Assembly (NCBI GenBank): GCA_027924585.1
Contig: BSBM01000904.1
Coordinates: 15,164,501-15,228,500 of the forward strand
Direction: 5' to 3'
From: Larix kaempferi
Lineage: Eukaryota > Streptophyta > Pinopsida > Pinales > Pinaceae
Length of the DNA: 64,000 bases
The stretch's first letter is position 1. Each line of letters starts with the position of its first letter. Shown here in pieces: positions 11,366 to 22,708 of this stretch. The notes beneath the pieces are model-generated. The model was not told the DNA's origin. It ran no database searches and saw nothing but the letters and a program-made list of their open reading frames with translations. Position numbers and translations under genes: made by a program.

Positions 11366-11906
11366 TTACGTTGTAACACTTTGTGAAAGTTTTCCTTCCA
11401 CAAATCCTTTAAAATGCAAAATGCCTTCAAAGTCCTCAAGAGCATATTTTGAAATATCATCAACATCTATATTTAGTTCTATATAAATATGATCAATATG
11501 GAATAAAGAAAATGAATCCATTATTTCCTCAATCCGGAGGCACCACTGCTCCAAATATAGAATTTGCATTTTCCAAATTTTCTTTACCCATTTCACAATT
11601 GTCAAAGAGTCACCTAGAACCTATAGAGAAACAATACCAAAGATTGTATCAAATTTCAATAGAGACCATAAAGAAACAAGCTCAACCTTAGTGTTTTTCC
11701 CCTGCCCACAATTTATCTTCAATCTAAAAATAGTGATCTTTATTGATCACTAGTTTGATACCATTTTGAGTAACACCATCAAAGAAACCAACATCATATG
11801 AACATACAAGAGGATCTGAAGTATGTTTGAACTTTTCCTCTTTTAAGATAGGAGCATACTCATTATATAGACTTAAAATTATTATAACACTTGCAAACAT
11901 ATTCAC
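11366..11906 (-). pseudogene. Plant LINE RNase H domain (relic)
   Basis: Read on the - strand from 11906: GFFDGVTQNG carries the first Asp. KVELVSLWSLLKFDTIFG carries the Glu and VLGDSLTIVKWVKK the second Asp. HIDHIYIELNIDVDDISKYA carries the last Asp, followed by a C-terminal segment ending LSQS. The order and spacing match the RNase H domain at the C-terminus of plant L1-type ORF2. All four acidic residues survive, but a frameshift lies between the first two blocks and a TAG lies just before VLGD. Upstream RT was not found. The role in a live element would be removal of RNA from the cDNA hybrid. Confidence 0.7.
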
Positions 11907-12425
11907 AGCTTTGTGTTAAAAAATAACATAGTTCTTGTTTTCCATAAATCCCAACTTATAAAGATTGACAATAATTAGTGTACAGGTTTCTTTTTAACCC
12001 ACAAACCAAAAGATAATTCTTTTTAACCTACAAACCAAATGATAATTATTGTTGTTCTACATCTATGTTGCAAATTTTTCCTTGTATGCTTATGCTACAC
12101 AACATTAAGGCACAAGCACAACATTAAAAAGGTTAATGTTATGCATTTAATTTTTAAAAAAAATGTGAATGTAAGAACAAAGATCATATCCCTTTTCAAC
12201 TTCTTTTAGTATCCTAATCTATAGGAGAAAAATCAACAAATATGTTATGATGCTTTCAATTTTCTAAGAAAAGTGTTGTTATTAAATTTATTTTAAAGCA
12301 TCAAGTGTGCATTATTGCATCGAAAAATGATGTTTCAAACCTTATACGTGCATGTGTGGCTTTGGTTGGAACTATTTTTTCTTCTCAAATGAAAAGAATA
12401 GATAGGGTATCTCGGCTTGAGGCCT
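11907..12425. other. AT-rich spacer, nothing recognised
   Basis: No coding or structural signature was found. It could contain decayed LINE sequence upstream of the RNase H relic, but nothing identifiable remains. Confidence 0.5.
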
Positions 12426-12515
12426 CACAAGCTGATAGTGATTGAAAGTTACGAAAGAGAAGTAGTAACTCACAAGTTAATAGTGATTGAAAGTTACCAA
12501 AGAGAAGTAGTGACA
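12426..12515. repeat. 45-bp tandem duplication
   Basis: Two head-to-tail units beginning CACAAG at 12426 and 12471, sharing TAGTGATTGAAAGTTAC. Confidence 0.85.
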
Positions 12516-12588
12516 TATGTTGTTACGTAAATGTAATAATAATAATAATATAATTAAATGATTTTTTTTTTAATAATTACATCGATAG

Positions 12589-12815
12589 GTGTTTAGATAT
12601 TATTTGATATTTTGGATTTATTTCACTTGATTAACAAGATTAACATGATCGTAACAAGTGTAGAGTGGCGATTCATTTTATGGTCATTGTATCTCACCTA
12701 CAAGTGTTTAGATATTATTTGAGATTTTGGACTTCCTTGAGTGGATTAACAAGATTAATCTGAGTGTAACAAGTGTAGAATGACGATTCATTCTATGGTC
12801 GTCATATCTTGTTAT
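12589..12815. repeat. 115-bp tandem duplication
   Basis: Two units beginning GTGTTTAGATATTATTTGA at 12589 and 12704. The second is diverged by scattered substitutions but shares the order of all sub-blocks. An (AAT)n stretch lies just upstream at about 12537. Confidence 0.85.
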
Positions 12816-12887
12816 GCTCAAATGCATCTTGATTAAGATTTAAATAAGCTTTAGATTTTAATGTTTAACATTTGTTTAACAGCCAGT

Positions 12888-13378
12888 CATCTCCACAAAA
12901 TTAAGTGGTTGGCTATATCTATCGATGGTGTTCCACCACTTTACTTGTGAATGTGCTAATCATTATCATAATCAAAATTAAAGAGAAGATTAAAACATAT
13001 TTTAAGAATCATCAAATTGACATGTAACAGTTGTTTCCAAATGACAGCCTGGGCCATTTTATAGATCAGTGGACATCGATTCACACAACAAAAATTGTCA
13101 CATTTTTTTGATTATTATACATCGAGGACGTTTTCCATTTGTACATCTCCACAAAACTAAGAGGTTGGCTACTAATCATTACCATAATCAAAATTAAAGA
13201 GAAGATTAAAACATATTTCGAGAATCATCAAATTAACATGTAACAGCTATTTCCAAATGACAGCCCGGGCTCCACTGTTTTATAGATCAGTGGACATCGA
13301 TTCACACAACAAAAATTGTCACATTTTTCTGTACTTTTTCACGTGATTACTGTACATCGAGGACGCTTTCCATTTGTA
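12888..13378. repeat. About 245-bp tandem duplication in the LBD upstream region
   Basis: Copies at 12888-13143 and 13144-13378, both running from CATCTCCACAAAA to CATTTGTA. Copy 1 carries an extra segment near its start, and copy 2 carries an extra CTGTACTTTTTCACGTGATT-like stretch near its end. The duplicated unit includes TTTTATAGATCAG, a weak TATA-like element. The second copy ends 11 bases before the upstream ATG of the LBD gene, so the duplication probably covers its promoter. Confidence 0.88.
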
Positions 13379-13388
13379 TGTAATTGCG

Positions 13389-13547
13389 ATGTTCCTCCTA
13401 CCAGCTTGTTGCCCAGAATTATTGTATTCCTTCCTCCCTGCACACAGCAACAGAAAGGTAAGGAATTGTAATTTGTAAGTAATGAATTCCAAGGAAAAAC
13501 AATGCTAAGAAACCCGCTAACATATTTCGTGTGGAGTTGTTTTGCAG
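13389..13547 (+). other. Upstream exon and 90-bp intron of the LBD gene (predicted)
   Basis: A strong donor (AAAG|GTAAGG) at 13457/13458 and an acceptor (TTGTTTTGCAG) ending at 13547 define a 90-bp intron with a CTAAC-type branch site near 13517. The acceptor directly abuts the LOB-domain ATG at 13548. An ATG at 13389 is open for 23 codons to the donor and would join in phase 0 to that ATG, giving an optional N-terminal extension. Otherwise the upstream exon is 5' UTR. Confidence 0.55.
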
Positions 13548-15633
13548 ATGAACAACATTGTTGCTGAGAAGCCAAAGACGGCGTCAGCAGTTCCGTGCGG
13601 TGCTTGCAAGATCAACCGAAAGAAATGTTCAGAGCAATGCGTGCTCGCTCCATATTTTCCAGCGGGCGATCTTCACAAGTTTCTTTTGGTTCACAGAGTC
13701 TTCGGAAATGGCCATATCATTAAATTACTACTGGTATGTTCCATTGCCGGAGTAATTGAACTGCAAAATATTGTGGTGTATGAAAAAATTAGGAAACTGT
13801 AAAATATTGTGGTAGAAGAAAAATTTAGAAGAGGCAAAATTACATTTTATTGTATGCTTAAGTTGTATGTTTCTGTAAAACTGTTTTAGATTGGTTAAGA
13901 GGTTTTTTTTGAAAAAAAATCTAACCTAGTTACAGATTATTGGCTGATTATTTCAATTATTAGCTGATTATTTCAAGTCGCTTGGTTTTTTGAAACTAAA
14001 ATTGATAACTGTTTTAGTTGTCTTTTTAATAACTAAATTTTGATTAAAAACATTTTCAGTTATATATTAATATTTATTATATAAAGTAGGATATATATAT
14101 AATTGTATTTCAAATCCCTTAAATTTTATTATGTATATATTAGTTTATAAACTAACATAGTCACTTAACTTGTGGCAGTTGAATATCGATAGGTCACAAT
14201 TAATTAAGTTTTATGAACAAGTTATTTGTTACTTGTTTTCCATGCTTAGTTGTAATCACTTTTTTTAGTTAAATGGATTGTTACCCATGTGTGAGCTGCT
14301 TGTTATCTATGAATGAATTACCAGTTGTACATGCATCAACTACCAATTATTTTTTATATTTCTTTTTTTGTAATTGTTTATTTTGAATTTTGAACGACAT
14401 CCATAAAAATCAATCTTGACAGTACATTTTTCTCTGCATCCTCCTTCAATCTAAGAAAAGCATAGATTGTAATCCACCCAAATTCTAAGATATAAACACT
14501 TATAGGTGTAAAGATTTATTTTTATATTGCATCTGTACATATTGTTATAAATAAGTTGATTATTTAACTAAAAACATAGAATATTAATGGTTTATTTAGA
14601 TCTACAAAATAAAGATTAGGGCAGCCATAAAAGAGTGTGTTCTCTTTACTAATAAAAATTTGTTGTCTAAGGCCGTGATCTTCAAGTAAAAAGAGACAAC
14701 AGAGATTCAGATTTTATACCTTTTTCCCTGTGAGACAGGGAGTAAGAAGCTAAGGGATCCAGATCCTTTTATTTTGCTTTTTGTTTTAAAAAGCTGAAGG
14801 CCTTGTTTAAAATCTTCAGTATTTTTAGAGAGAACAGCAAAGGGATTTTGAAGAATAAAATACTTATTTTTTGAAAAATAATATTAATATTTTTTTAATG
14901 AAAAAAAAAAAAAAAAAGCTTGATTGATTGACTTAATGTGTATTATTTTCGTAGTTTTTTGAAATACTTTTTATAATTATAATTTTATTTTTATTTTTAA
15001 ATTATTTCATTCAGTGTATTTTTATATTTAGTATTCTAAAATTAAAAAAAGAAAGAAAAGAATTTTTACTAATATTTAAATTTCCAATCATAAAATGCTG
15101 GAATATTTTTATAAAAACTTCGAAATTCTAAAACTTTTGTAAAATTTTCAAACAATTTTTAATGATTTTAGAGTTAAAAATATTATCCATCTTTACTGTT
15201 TTTAAAATTAGATTTTCTTATAATACTTACATAATAACCTAGTTGCTTGCTAACTCCCCACCATTTTTTTATAATGAATTGGTGTTTTGTTATGGTGTTG
15301 TAGGATCTTCCTGCTGAGCAGCGAGGTGAGGCAGTAAGCAGCATGGTATATGAAGCAAGACAAAGACTCGGAGATCCAGTACATGGCTGTGTAGGAGTAA
15401 TCAAAGGTCTCGAAAAAAAGGTAGCCGATCTACAATCGGAGTTAGCTTCCACAAAAGCAGATTATGAATCCCAATTGGCTTCCATAAAAGCAGAGCTAGC
15501 TGACATCAATCAGAGATATGCTCAACTTTTAAGACATAATGACTGTTGTTGTTCTAAAACTAGTTTAATTTCTGTAGAAAGGGAACAAATATCTCTTGAA
15601 AGGGAAAATATTAATATTAACTTTGAATTGTAA
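13548..15633 (+). CDS. LBD (LOB-domain) transcription factor, two coding exons
   Basis: Exon 1 is 13548-13733 (62 codons) and exon 2 is 15304-15633 (109 codons plus TAA), separated by a 1570-bp phase-0 GT-AG intron. The product is 171 aa, a normal size for a class I LBD protein acting in the nucleus as a DNA-binding regulator of organ boundaries or lateral organs. The zinc-finger-like block CGACKINRKKCSEQC fits CX2CX6CX3C, followed by LAPYFPAGD. The GAS block is KFLLVHRVFGNGHIIKLLL, with GNGHI where most members have GASNV. Exon 2 continues DLPAEQRGEAVSSMVYEA, DPVHGCVG and a leucine-zipper-like GLEKKVADLQSELASTKADY (LX6LX3LX6Y), then a short coiled coil with a duplicated QLASIKAEL-type segment. 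The splice restores the KLL-DLP junction typical of the family. No stop or frameshift. Family assignment is firm; the orthologue is not identified. Confidence 0.93.
13734..15303 (+). other. LBD intron
   Basis: CTG|GTATGTT donor and GTTGTAG|GATC acceptor, AT-rich throughout. No nested element or gene was recognised in it. Confidence 0.9.
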
Positions 15634-15899
15634 TTTTTTTTACATTTAAACTCAATCTAATGGAGATAGATAGGGATATGTAACGATTTTCGATATGATT
15701 ATATATTTATATTTATAATGTAACAATATTTTAAGATATGGTATTTTTATTATTATATGTAAATGTAAATATCTAATTTTACTTTATATAAAATAGTTTT
15801 TATATTAAATATATTAAAAGAATAATTTTTTTAATACATATAGTTATTTGTATTTTTATTTGATTAACCTATAGTATTATTATTATCCATGATCGGATA

Positions 15900-16817
15900 A
15901 TGCTTTATTTATCTCACATCTTGCAGCAAGTTATCATCATTGAACCTTTTGAGCAATGGGGTATAGATATAATTGGAGAAATAAATCCTAACTCCTCGCT
16001 GCAGCATCGGTACATTCTGACCACTACAGATTATTTTACAAGATGGGCAGAAGCTATTCCCCTACGGAAAGCTAATGAGGATATGGTCATCAACTTTTTG
16101 GAAGAGAACATCATAACCAGGTTTGGGGTTCCAATTTACCTAGTTTTTTATAATACACCATATTTTTCATCAGTAAAGATTAATGAATTCACATATGAAT
16201 GGGGAATTAAATTACATTATTCATCCAATTACTACCCTCAAGGAAACGGTTTATCTGAGTCGGCCAATAAAAATCTCATCTGAATCCTCAAAAAGACCGT
16301 GATCAAGAATCAAAGGAGCTGGCACACAGCCCTGCCTCACGCCCTATGGGTAGACAAGGTAACACCAAAAAACGCCTTAGGACCTTCCCCTTTCATCTTG
16401 GTCTATGGAAAAGAAGCTATTCTCCCTCCAAACCTATTACTCCCATCCTTGAAGTTGGCTCAATCCTCCTGAGGTTCTAGCAGTCAAGCCCTACAGTCTA
16501 GAATCGACACCCTGCTAAAACTAGAAGAATCGTGGGAAAAGGCCAAGGAACGGTTTCATCATCACCAAGACATAGTCAAACGATGGTTTGATAAAAGAAA
16601 ATCCAGGAAAAGAACTTTCGAAGTAGGAGTCTTGGTCCTCAAGTGGGACCACCAACACAATGATAATGGAATGCACACACAATTCTAGCACCTATGGCTT
16701 GGCCCTTATCAAATTTCTGAAAAAATTGGTCCATCAACTTATAAAGTGAAAGACTTACAAGGAGAGGAACTGAACCTCCCTCTCAATGGCCTCGCCCTAA
16801 AACAATACTTTGCGTGA
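15900..16817 (+). pseudogene. Ty3/gypsy integrase relic
   Basis: Reads EPFEQWGIDIIGEINPNS (first catalytic Asp), then YILTTTDYFTRWAEAIPL and FLEENIITRFGVP. LVFYNTPYFSS follows, where the usual second Asp of FDNAxYF is Tyr, then NGLSESANKNLI with the catalytic Glu. The C-terminal region follows (WHTALPHALW, GPSPFILVYGKEAI, FDKRKSRKRTFEVGVLVLKW, WLGPYQISEKIGPSTYKVKDL) to TGA at 16815. Internal stops include TGA at about 16281 and TAG near 16687. No RT or RNase H precedes it; an AT-rich break lies at about 15900. It is probably the 3' end of a gypsy pol. Confidence 0.88.
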
Positions 16818-18649
16818 TTTCTGAAAGGTTCTTGTACATAAATAAAACTCTGCTTCTTTGTTTTGATTTGTCTTTTCTTTCCTTTTACTTTGGTTACCTT
16901 TGGTTTGCTAGTCAGTTTGACCCATTTTCTCTTATTTTACTCAGTTTTCCTTTTGATTAAGTTTTTAGGTTCGTTGCTTGAAATAAATCCAAACTCCAAT
17001 GATGGTGTAGCTGAATGAAGAAGACTCCAGAGAAATCAGAAGGATGGTCATAAGGAGCCCATCATTAAAGATATGCATATTTGTAACTTTGTCTTCAATG
17101 ATCGGTCTCCTAGAATGCAGTGATCTTCTTTCTTGTTGGTCAAAATAACCCCTGTCAAATAGCTGAGATTATGTTTTTCCTTTTAACTATCTTAGGGCCC
17201 ATTCACTTTAACATCAGCGATTGTCTCAAGAAGTTAAGTATGGCAGGATCCATGGAAAGGAAACATGTCTAACATATACATAGTACTTAAATGATCCCAT
17301 GCTACAATTAAAGCATAAAGGCATATCTCAAAGAGTCTGGTTTCCAGAAATTCTCGCCTCAATTAAAACATGGTCAAGAAATAAAAGTAAGCTCAAGAAA
17401 GATGAAGGGAGCGGGCTAACAATTCAGCCCAGCAAAAGTTCCTCTCCGTCCGTGAATCATGAAATCGAATCTTCTGTTCACACAAAAGGACATTTTGGAT
17501 TGAGGAACTTATATCAAGACGTTGAAAGGAGGAGAAACGTATTTCTGGAAGGCTCAAAGTGGCTAAAAGTCGGAACTTAAAGAAACATCTAAAAGGATGT
17601 AAAAGCATGGGAATGAGGAACAAACGAATGTCCCTGTGAGATTTTGTCACGATCCTGTGGAGTCCTACACTATTTAACTTCTAAAAGACTGATTTCTTCT
17701 CAAAATTCCCACTATTCGGCCCTTAGAGAGTTTTAAAGAAAACTGAATCAACACTACATTTCTCTTTTATCACCATCACGATAAGAGAGATCAATGCATT
17801 CTTCGAAATTGAACTGCGGATACATCTGGTTGCACACGTAATCAGCACTTTGAATGTTTCTTGACTTCCAGATGAGTTTGTTTCAGAGATCTGTGTTCAC
17901 CAGCGAATCGCCATTTGTTGTTGGTACAACATTCCCCCCTTAGTTTTTTTGAAAACATATTGGGGCCCCTCCTTTGCTTTTGAAAAGAAAGGGAAATTTG
18001 TCCAAGGTTATCCGGAAGTCATTAACCTTTCCTTAGCTTTCCCCCAAAAGAATATCAACTTGCCTTAAAGTTTTTTGAGTCATGTTTTTGCCTAAGTAAA
18101 ACTCAGAGTTTCGGGCCACAACAGCGGAAGCCTTGACCTAATCTTGCCGCCATGGCGGAAGAGTTAGTCCAAGCTTTCCAAAACCGCAGAAATAAATGGC
18201 TAAGTCAAGCCCATAGTGGAAGAGTTACCTTAAAGTCTCCGAAAGAGCGAAACTTTTAATCAAGCGGTTCCGCGGCGGGAAAGTTATCTTAAAACCTCCT
18301 CAAAGGCAAAACTTTCGGTCAAACGGTCCCGCGGCGGAACAAATTCGCCAAGTCTCTCCGCAGCTGAGGAAGCGTTCATCTAACTCTTCAACAAGCATTG
18401 GAAGCACATCAACAAGTTTTTCTCGGAAAGACTCATCTATCTTTTCCGCTTCGACAAACGTTGGCATAAATCGGAAGAAGTCGGCTAACTCTCCCATGAA
18501 AGCGGACGAACTCACATAAGTTTGCCGTGGCACGCGGCTCCTCCGCGAAAGCATTCGAACAAGTCTCCCACAATGACGGACAAAACTCAACATTTCTTTC
18601 CGCAGGAGTCGGAAGCCTTAACCTAACCTGCCCGTTTTCGACGGTCGTA
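16818..18649. other. Spacer with repeat motifs, no gene
   Basis: Follows the integrase relic and may be its 3' untranslated region. It contains the PBS/mini-LTR/PPT motif at 17896-17942 and, at about 18238-18350, two roughly 60-bp imperfect repeats centred on GCGGTTCCGCGGCGG / ACGGTCCCGCGGCGG hairpins. No coding sequence recognised. Confidence 0.5.
17896..17942 (-). other. PBS, 16-bp LTR-like palindrome and PPT in direct succession
   Basis: On the - strand, a polypurine tract TAAGGGGGGAA is followed by TGTTGTACCAACAACA (17916-17931), two bases, then TGGCGATTCGCTGGTGAA (17896-17913), a gypsy-type primer-binding site. The 16-mer has TG/CA ends and is nearly palindromic, as if an LTR had lost its whole interior. 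Confidence 0.45.
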
Positions 18650-18679
18650 TTTATTGAAAATAGACTTGATGAGACCCGT

Positions 18680-19578
18680 CCGTACTCGCCTTAAATACCG
18701 TTTTATGACTTTGCAACCACCATATTAATGATCCACACATACCAATTTGAATATATTGTGGTAAACCCCGTTAACATTTCATTAGTTTTCATCGATCAGA
18801 GTGTTTCCTTTCCGTTTGAACAGCGAAGCACATTCATAATCATAGGCGCAGATTCACAGACCCTTTGACGAACGTCGGCACCACGCCATCACTTCCAGGT
18901 AAGTACATTCGCAGGCCCTGTTATGTGTTGTGTTCTTATTTAAAATGATATGATCCGTTATTTATTTTCTAGCCATGGCTTTCTCTGGAACAATTGTGCT
19001 TATCGTCAACCCATGGTGCACTTGACTCAGAATACCATCCCGCCTAGTTTTTTCTTCTTAGTCATAGTTAAGTTTAGGGCCATTGTGCTTATTCAAGGTC
19101 GTTTTGTTATTACAGTAGGTCTCTTTCTATCATCAATAGCGCTGGAGCTTGTTCTTCATAGTCCCGGACGACGTATTACTCCCAACCTAAGAGGCGTTTC
19201 GTTAAGCAACCCTAAGCATGGACGGGAAAGACCTCGAGGCTCTCGCATTTTCAAAATAATTAGGAGAAGGATGCACCTACCCATCACCCGTTAAACCTCT
19301 TCCGCCTTTCCTCGCACCTAATCGTCGGCATCGTCGCAGCTATTGAATTCACGCCTATCGTGCTTGCACATCGGTCGGTGTTTTGTTTCTTCAATACTAA
19401 ACGATTCTTAATCCCATTAGCAACCACAAAATTAATGCTTTCACAAGATTATAAACTGGTATTGGAAGGAAACGTTTTTAGAATTTTTGGTTGAAATAGA
19501 GATATTATCAAAAAGACACTAGTTTGGGTTGTCAACATCATGTCATACATGCTTATTCATGTTTAAATTGTTGAACAG
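18680..19578 (+). promoter_or_regulatory. Predicted leader exon and 680-bp intron of the 19.6-22.7 kb reading frame
   Basis: A consensus donor CCAG|GTAAGT at 18898/18899 and an acceptor TTGTTGAACAG ending at 19578, ten bases before the ATG at 19589, suggest a 5'-UTR intron. Upstream, CCTTAAATACC near 18690 could serve as a TATA-like element. No transcript evidence. Confidence 0.4.
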
Positions 19579-19588
19579 GAGTTTCAAA

Positions 19589-22500
19589 ATGGCTAAAGGC
19601 AGCAAGATAAAATCAAAGGAAGTCGACGAAAGTACAAGGATAGAAACGCCGTTCCAGGATACCAAGTGCACTACAGGTGTGCCTCCAAAAGTAAACTGGG
19701 GAGATGTCTACTGCATGATAAGAGATCAGGACTTCCCTGAGGCTCTTCTTGAGGAATGTTTATATCAGAACATCCGGAACTCCTATATATCCAAGGCGTC
19801 CACACGTCCAGAACTCTTCCCATGCTCAGAAGTAATTGGATGGGTGTTGCGACATGCGAACACCGAGACAAGAGTCATAGCAGATAGCACAGGAAAGGCC
19901 TTTGCTTCGTTTCACCCGTATTATATCTCAGGAGCATAAAAATTACCCAAAGCATAGCAGTGGCTTGATGATGCATGGTTGGAAGGAATCCATATGGATA
20001 ATCTAGACATGGCAAGAAGGATGTTAATTGCAGGCAGGAAAATCAGAAGAAAAGATAATGAGGAGTATGAGGTTCAGCATCTGAGGCCTCCTTTCAGACT
20101 GATCGCTCTCATGTTAAGAAGAATCTTCGGGAGACCCGATGGGATGATGTTTATTCTACAATGGGTCCCCATCATCCACTACGTATCCTTCAAAGCAACA
20201 ATCTTCAACTAGGCTGATATCATCCCAGACAGTCTATCATCGGCTATAACAATGGCACAAGAAGGGTTAGTGGAGAGGAAGGCATAATTCTATTTGGCTT
20301 CCTACCTCATAGATTGTATCGTGGAAAAATGTCTCTTTCCCAAGTTAGGATGCATGTGGATCTCGGCAGAGGGCCCAGTGTTCATCGCCTACAAAATCTT
20401 CTGGGCCCAAAATTACAAGAGGGATTACAAGCTCATTTGCGAGGAGTTCATCATGCCCCTTTATCAATTAATATTTAATGAAGAACCCAAATGCCAGTCT
20501 GAGAACGCCATGGAAGCTTTGGAGAAATATGGTGATTTTTGTTTTTCTCCAGAAGGTACCTACATATGGATGTATGGAGGTTCCAAAGCTCCGTATATTC
20601 TACCAAGATACACTACGGATTATATAGTCCACAAGGAGATGGTAAGGCAGGTGTTCATTGATGGAATGGGTACTACCCTGTATAAGGCCAAGAAAGCCAG
20701 TTTTCCACCCTTACCCTTCTATGTTGGGGCCTACAAGTTTTCAGGAATTACAACCATGAAAGAGTTTGTTACAGAATTGAGGAGCTTTCATTTTGGAGAA
20801 AGGATTTTTCACAGGAATGATCGACAAGGTAAAATTGCACAACATTGCAAAGAACTCTCCACTCCTTGTGAGTATGCCAAATTTTTTGATCCACAAGAGG
20901 AAGCATATAGAGGGATCAACAATATGACTGAGCTATAGATTTTCCAAATGAGCAAAGAAGGGGCCAGCTCGAGCTCTAATGTTATGGGGAAAATAGGTTC
21001 ACAGAAAGAAAAGGATGCCATAGAAGAACAAAGGCTCCTAGAACAAGCAAAGAAAATTGAAGAGGATAAATGCATAGAAGAAGAGAACTTGAGAGTCCAA
21101 GCAGTCGAAGCTGAGGCAAGGAGGAAAGAAGAAGAAGAAAGAATTAGACTGGAACAACATGATGCATTAAGAAAGAAGCAGGAGGAAGAGGCACGAAACA
21201 AAGAGGAGGAAGAAAAGAAGTCTCAAGAGGATATTGATCCCAAAATCCCAGACCTACAAAATCTAGATATGGGTTCCCCCATAAGGGATTTCCCCATTGT
21301 CCCTTTTACGCCCTACAAAGGCAATATAGTTTCTAATTGGGTAAATTTCGCTTACAACAAGAAGAGGAAAACCATTGTCAAAGAGACAGGTTCCAAATTG
21401 AAAAGACCTTTTCGGCCAGACATCATCACTACACACGAGACTATGGTCATGCAGAACACAGAAGAGGCTGCTAAAATCTTGGCATCCATCTCTGTAGCCG
21501 TGGTTACAGCAACTGCAGACAATGTCAACACACTAGGGGATAAATTGAGTGAAGAAAAGGAGAAAGCACGTCAGTTGCAGGAAGCTTTAGTTAAAGAGAA
21601 AAACTATACAAATTTGATGATAAAGAAGAATGATGCCCTCACATCTCAAAAGGAAGAGTTAAAATAAATTCTCCAACAATTGGAAGCTGACAGAAGGGCT
21701 CTAGCAATATAGGCAAGGTTGTTAGAGGAAGAAAAGGGAGAGATTGAAGAAAAAAATATGAGGTTTGAATCAGAAAATTTTGACAACCTTCAAGAGATTG
21801 TTGACCTGAAAGAGCACATTGAAAAGTTACAAGGAGACAATGAATTGTTAGAACAACAGTTAAAGTTGGCAAGTAGCAAAATGGGAGACATTAGCCCCTT
21901 CCACGAGCAAGCCTGTGAAATTCTAAGGGAGACCTATGGCATACAAGAACTTCTATCAAAGGAGATATACAAGCTAAAAGCAATAATGGCCTAGGTTAAG
22001 GAAATCAATGTCGAAGCCACTGGGGTAAGAAAAAAACACACATGCATCAGGGGAGAGATTAAAAAACACATTGAATGGAGAGAAGGGAGGTCAGAATTCC
22101 CGGCAAATCTTCCTCTTAAGTCTGTTGTTGAGTATAGGGCAGATATGTGCACCCTAGACTACTCTAAGGATTGCGGAGTAAAGTTGACCACTGTGACCCT
22201 AGCTACTTATGAATGGTGCAAGAATTTGTATTCCCAGATACGAGCCACATAGGAAAGTTGTCATATAGCCATGCCTCAAAGTTTAGAATAATTCCCGGAT
22301 AAAGCACAACGTTTATCTAAGCTAAGTGAAGAGCTCAAGGCAGAAAATGAATATGTGCAGAAGCTAGATGTCTTGACTTCAGAAGACCTACACCAATTTA
22401 TCAGTGAAACAACTATTCATAAGTACCGCTTAGAAGAAGGTCTCAGGGCCACAATGGCAGAAATGGCTATGTTAGCAGAAGAACTCGCCAAGCAGAGAGT

Positions 22501-22708
22501 GTCCCTCATATTTATGATTCCCCTAGTTGGAATGATTATAGTAAAAGAAACAAATCAATGGGGAAATTATATTGCAGAAATAGATAAGGCATTGGAAGCC
22601 AATCAAGTTCCCACATCAGGAAGTGGCCCAGCTGTTGCAGTAGTGATGGAAGAAGCCCCAACAGTCCCAGAAACGCCTAGGTCTCCCAACGCACTAGCTC
22701 AGGGATAG
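19589..22708 (+). pseudogene. Unrecognised 3.1-kb coiled-coil reading frame with ten in-frame TAA/TAG
   Basis: Starts MAKGSKIKSKEVDE and stays in one frame for 1039 codons. Internal stops are at 19937, 19955, 20210, 20285, 20936, 21665, 21710, 21992, 22250 and 22289 (six TAG, four TAA, no TGA), with no frameshift. The first part (to about 20935) is globular, with conserved-looking aromatic blocks such as PCSEVIGWVLRHAN, FRLIALMLRRIFGRPDG, FYLASYLIDCIVEK and YGGSKAPYILPRYTTDYI. The second part is charged and helical, with long Glu/Lys/Arg coiled coils at about 21000-21240, 21540-21660, 21720-21900 and 22300-22500, and ends in an acidic/Pro tail (EEAPTVPETPRSP). I do not recognise a named family. 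It resembles extra ORFs carried by plant LTR elements, and it follows a gypsy integrase relic on the same strand. A degenerate host gene is the alternative. Confidence 0.7.

Noticed and set aside
13339-13575. 78-codon - strand frame at the LBD start
   Set aside because: Antisense to a well-supported exon and intron, no domain.
19589-22708. Alternative genetic code with TAA/TAG as glutamine
   Set aside because: The LBD gene in the same window ends at TAA after a complete domain, and other element frames have TGA as well. C-to-T decay is the simpler explanation.
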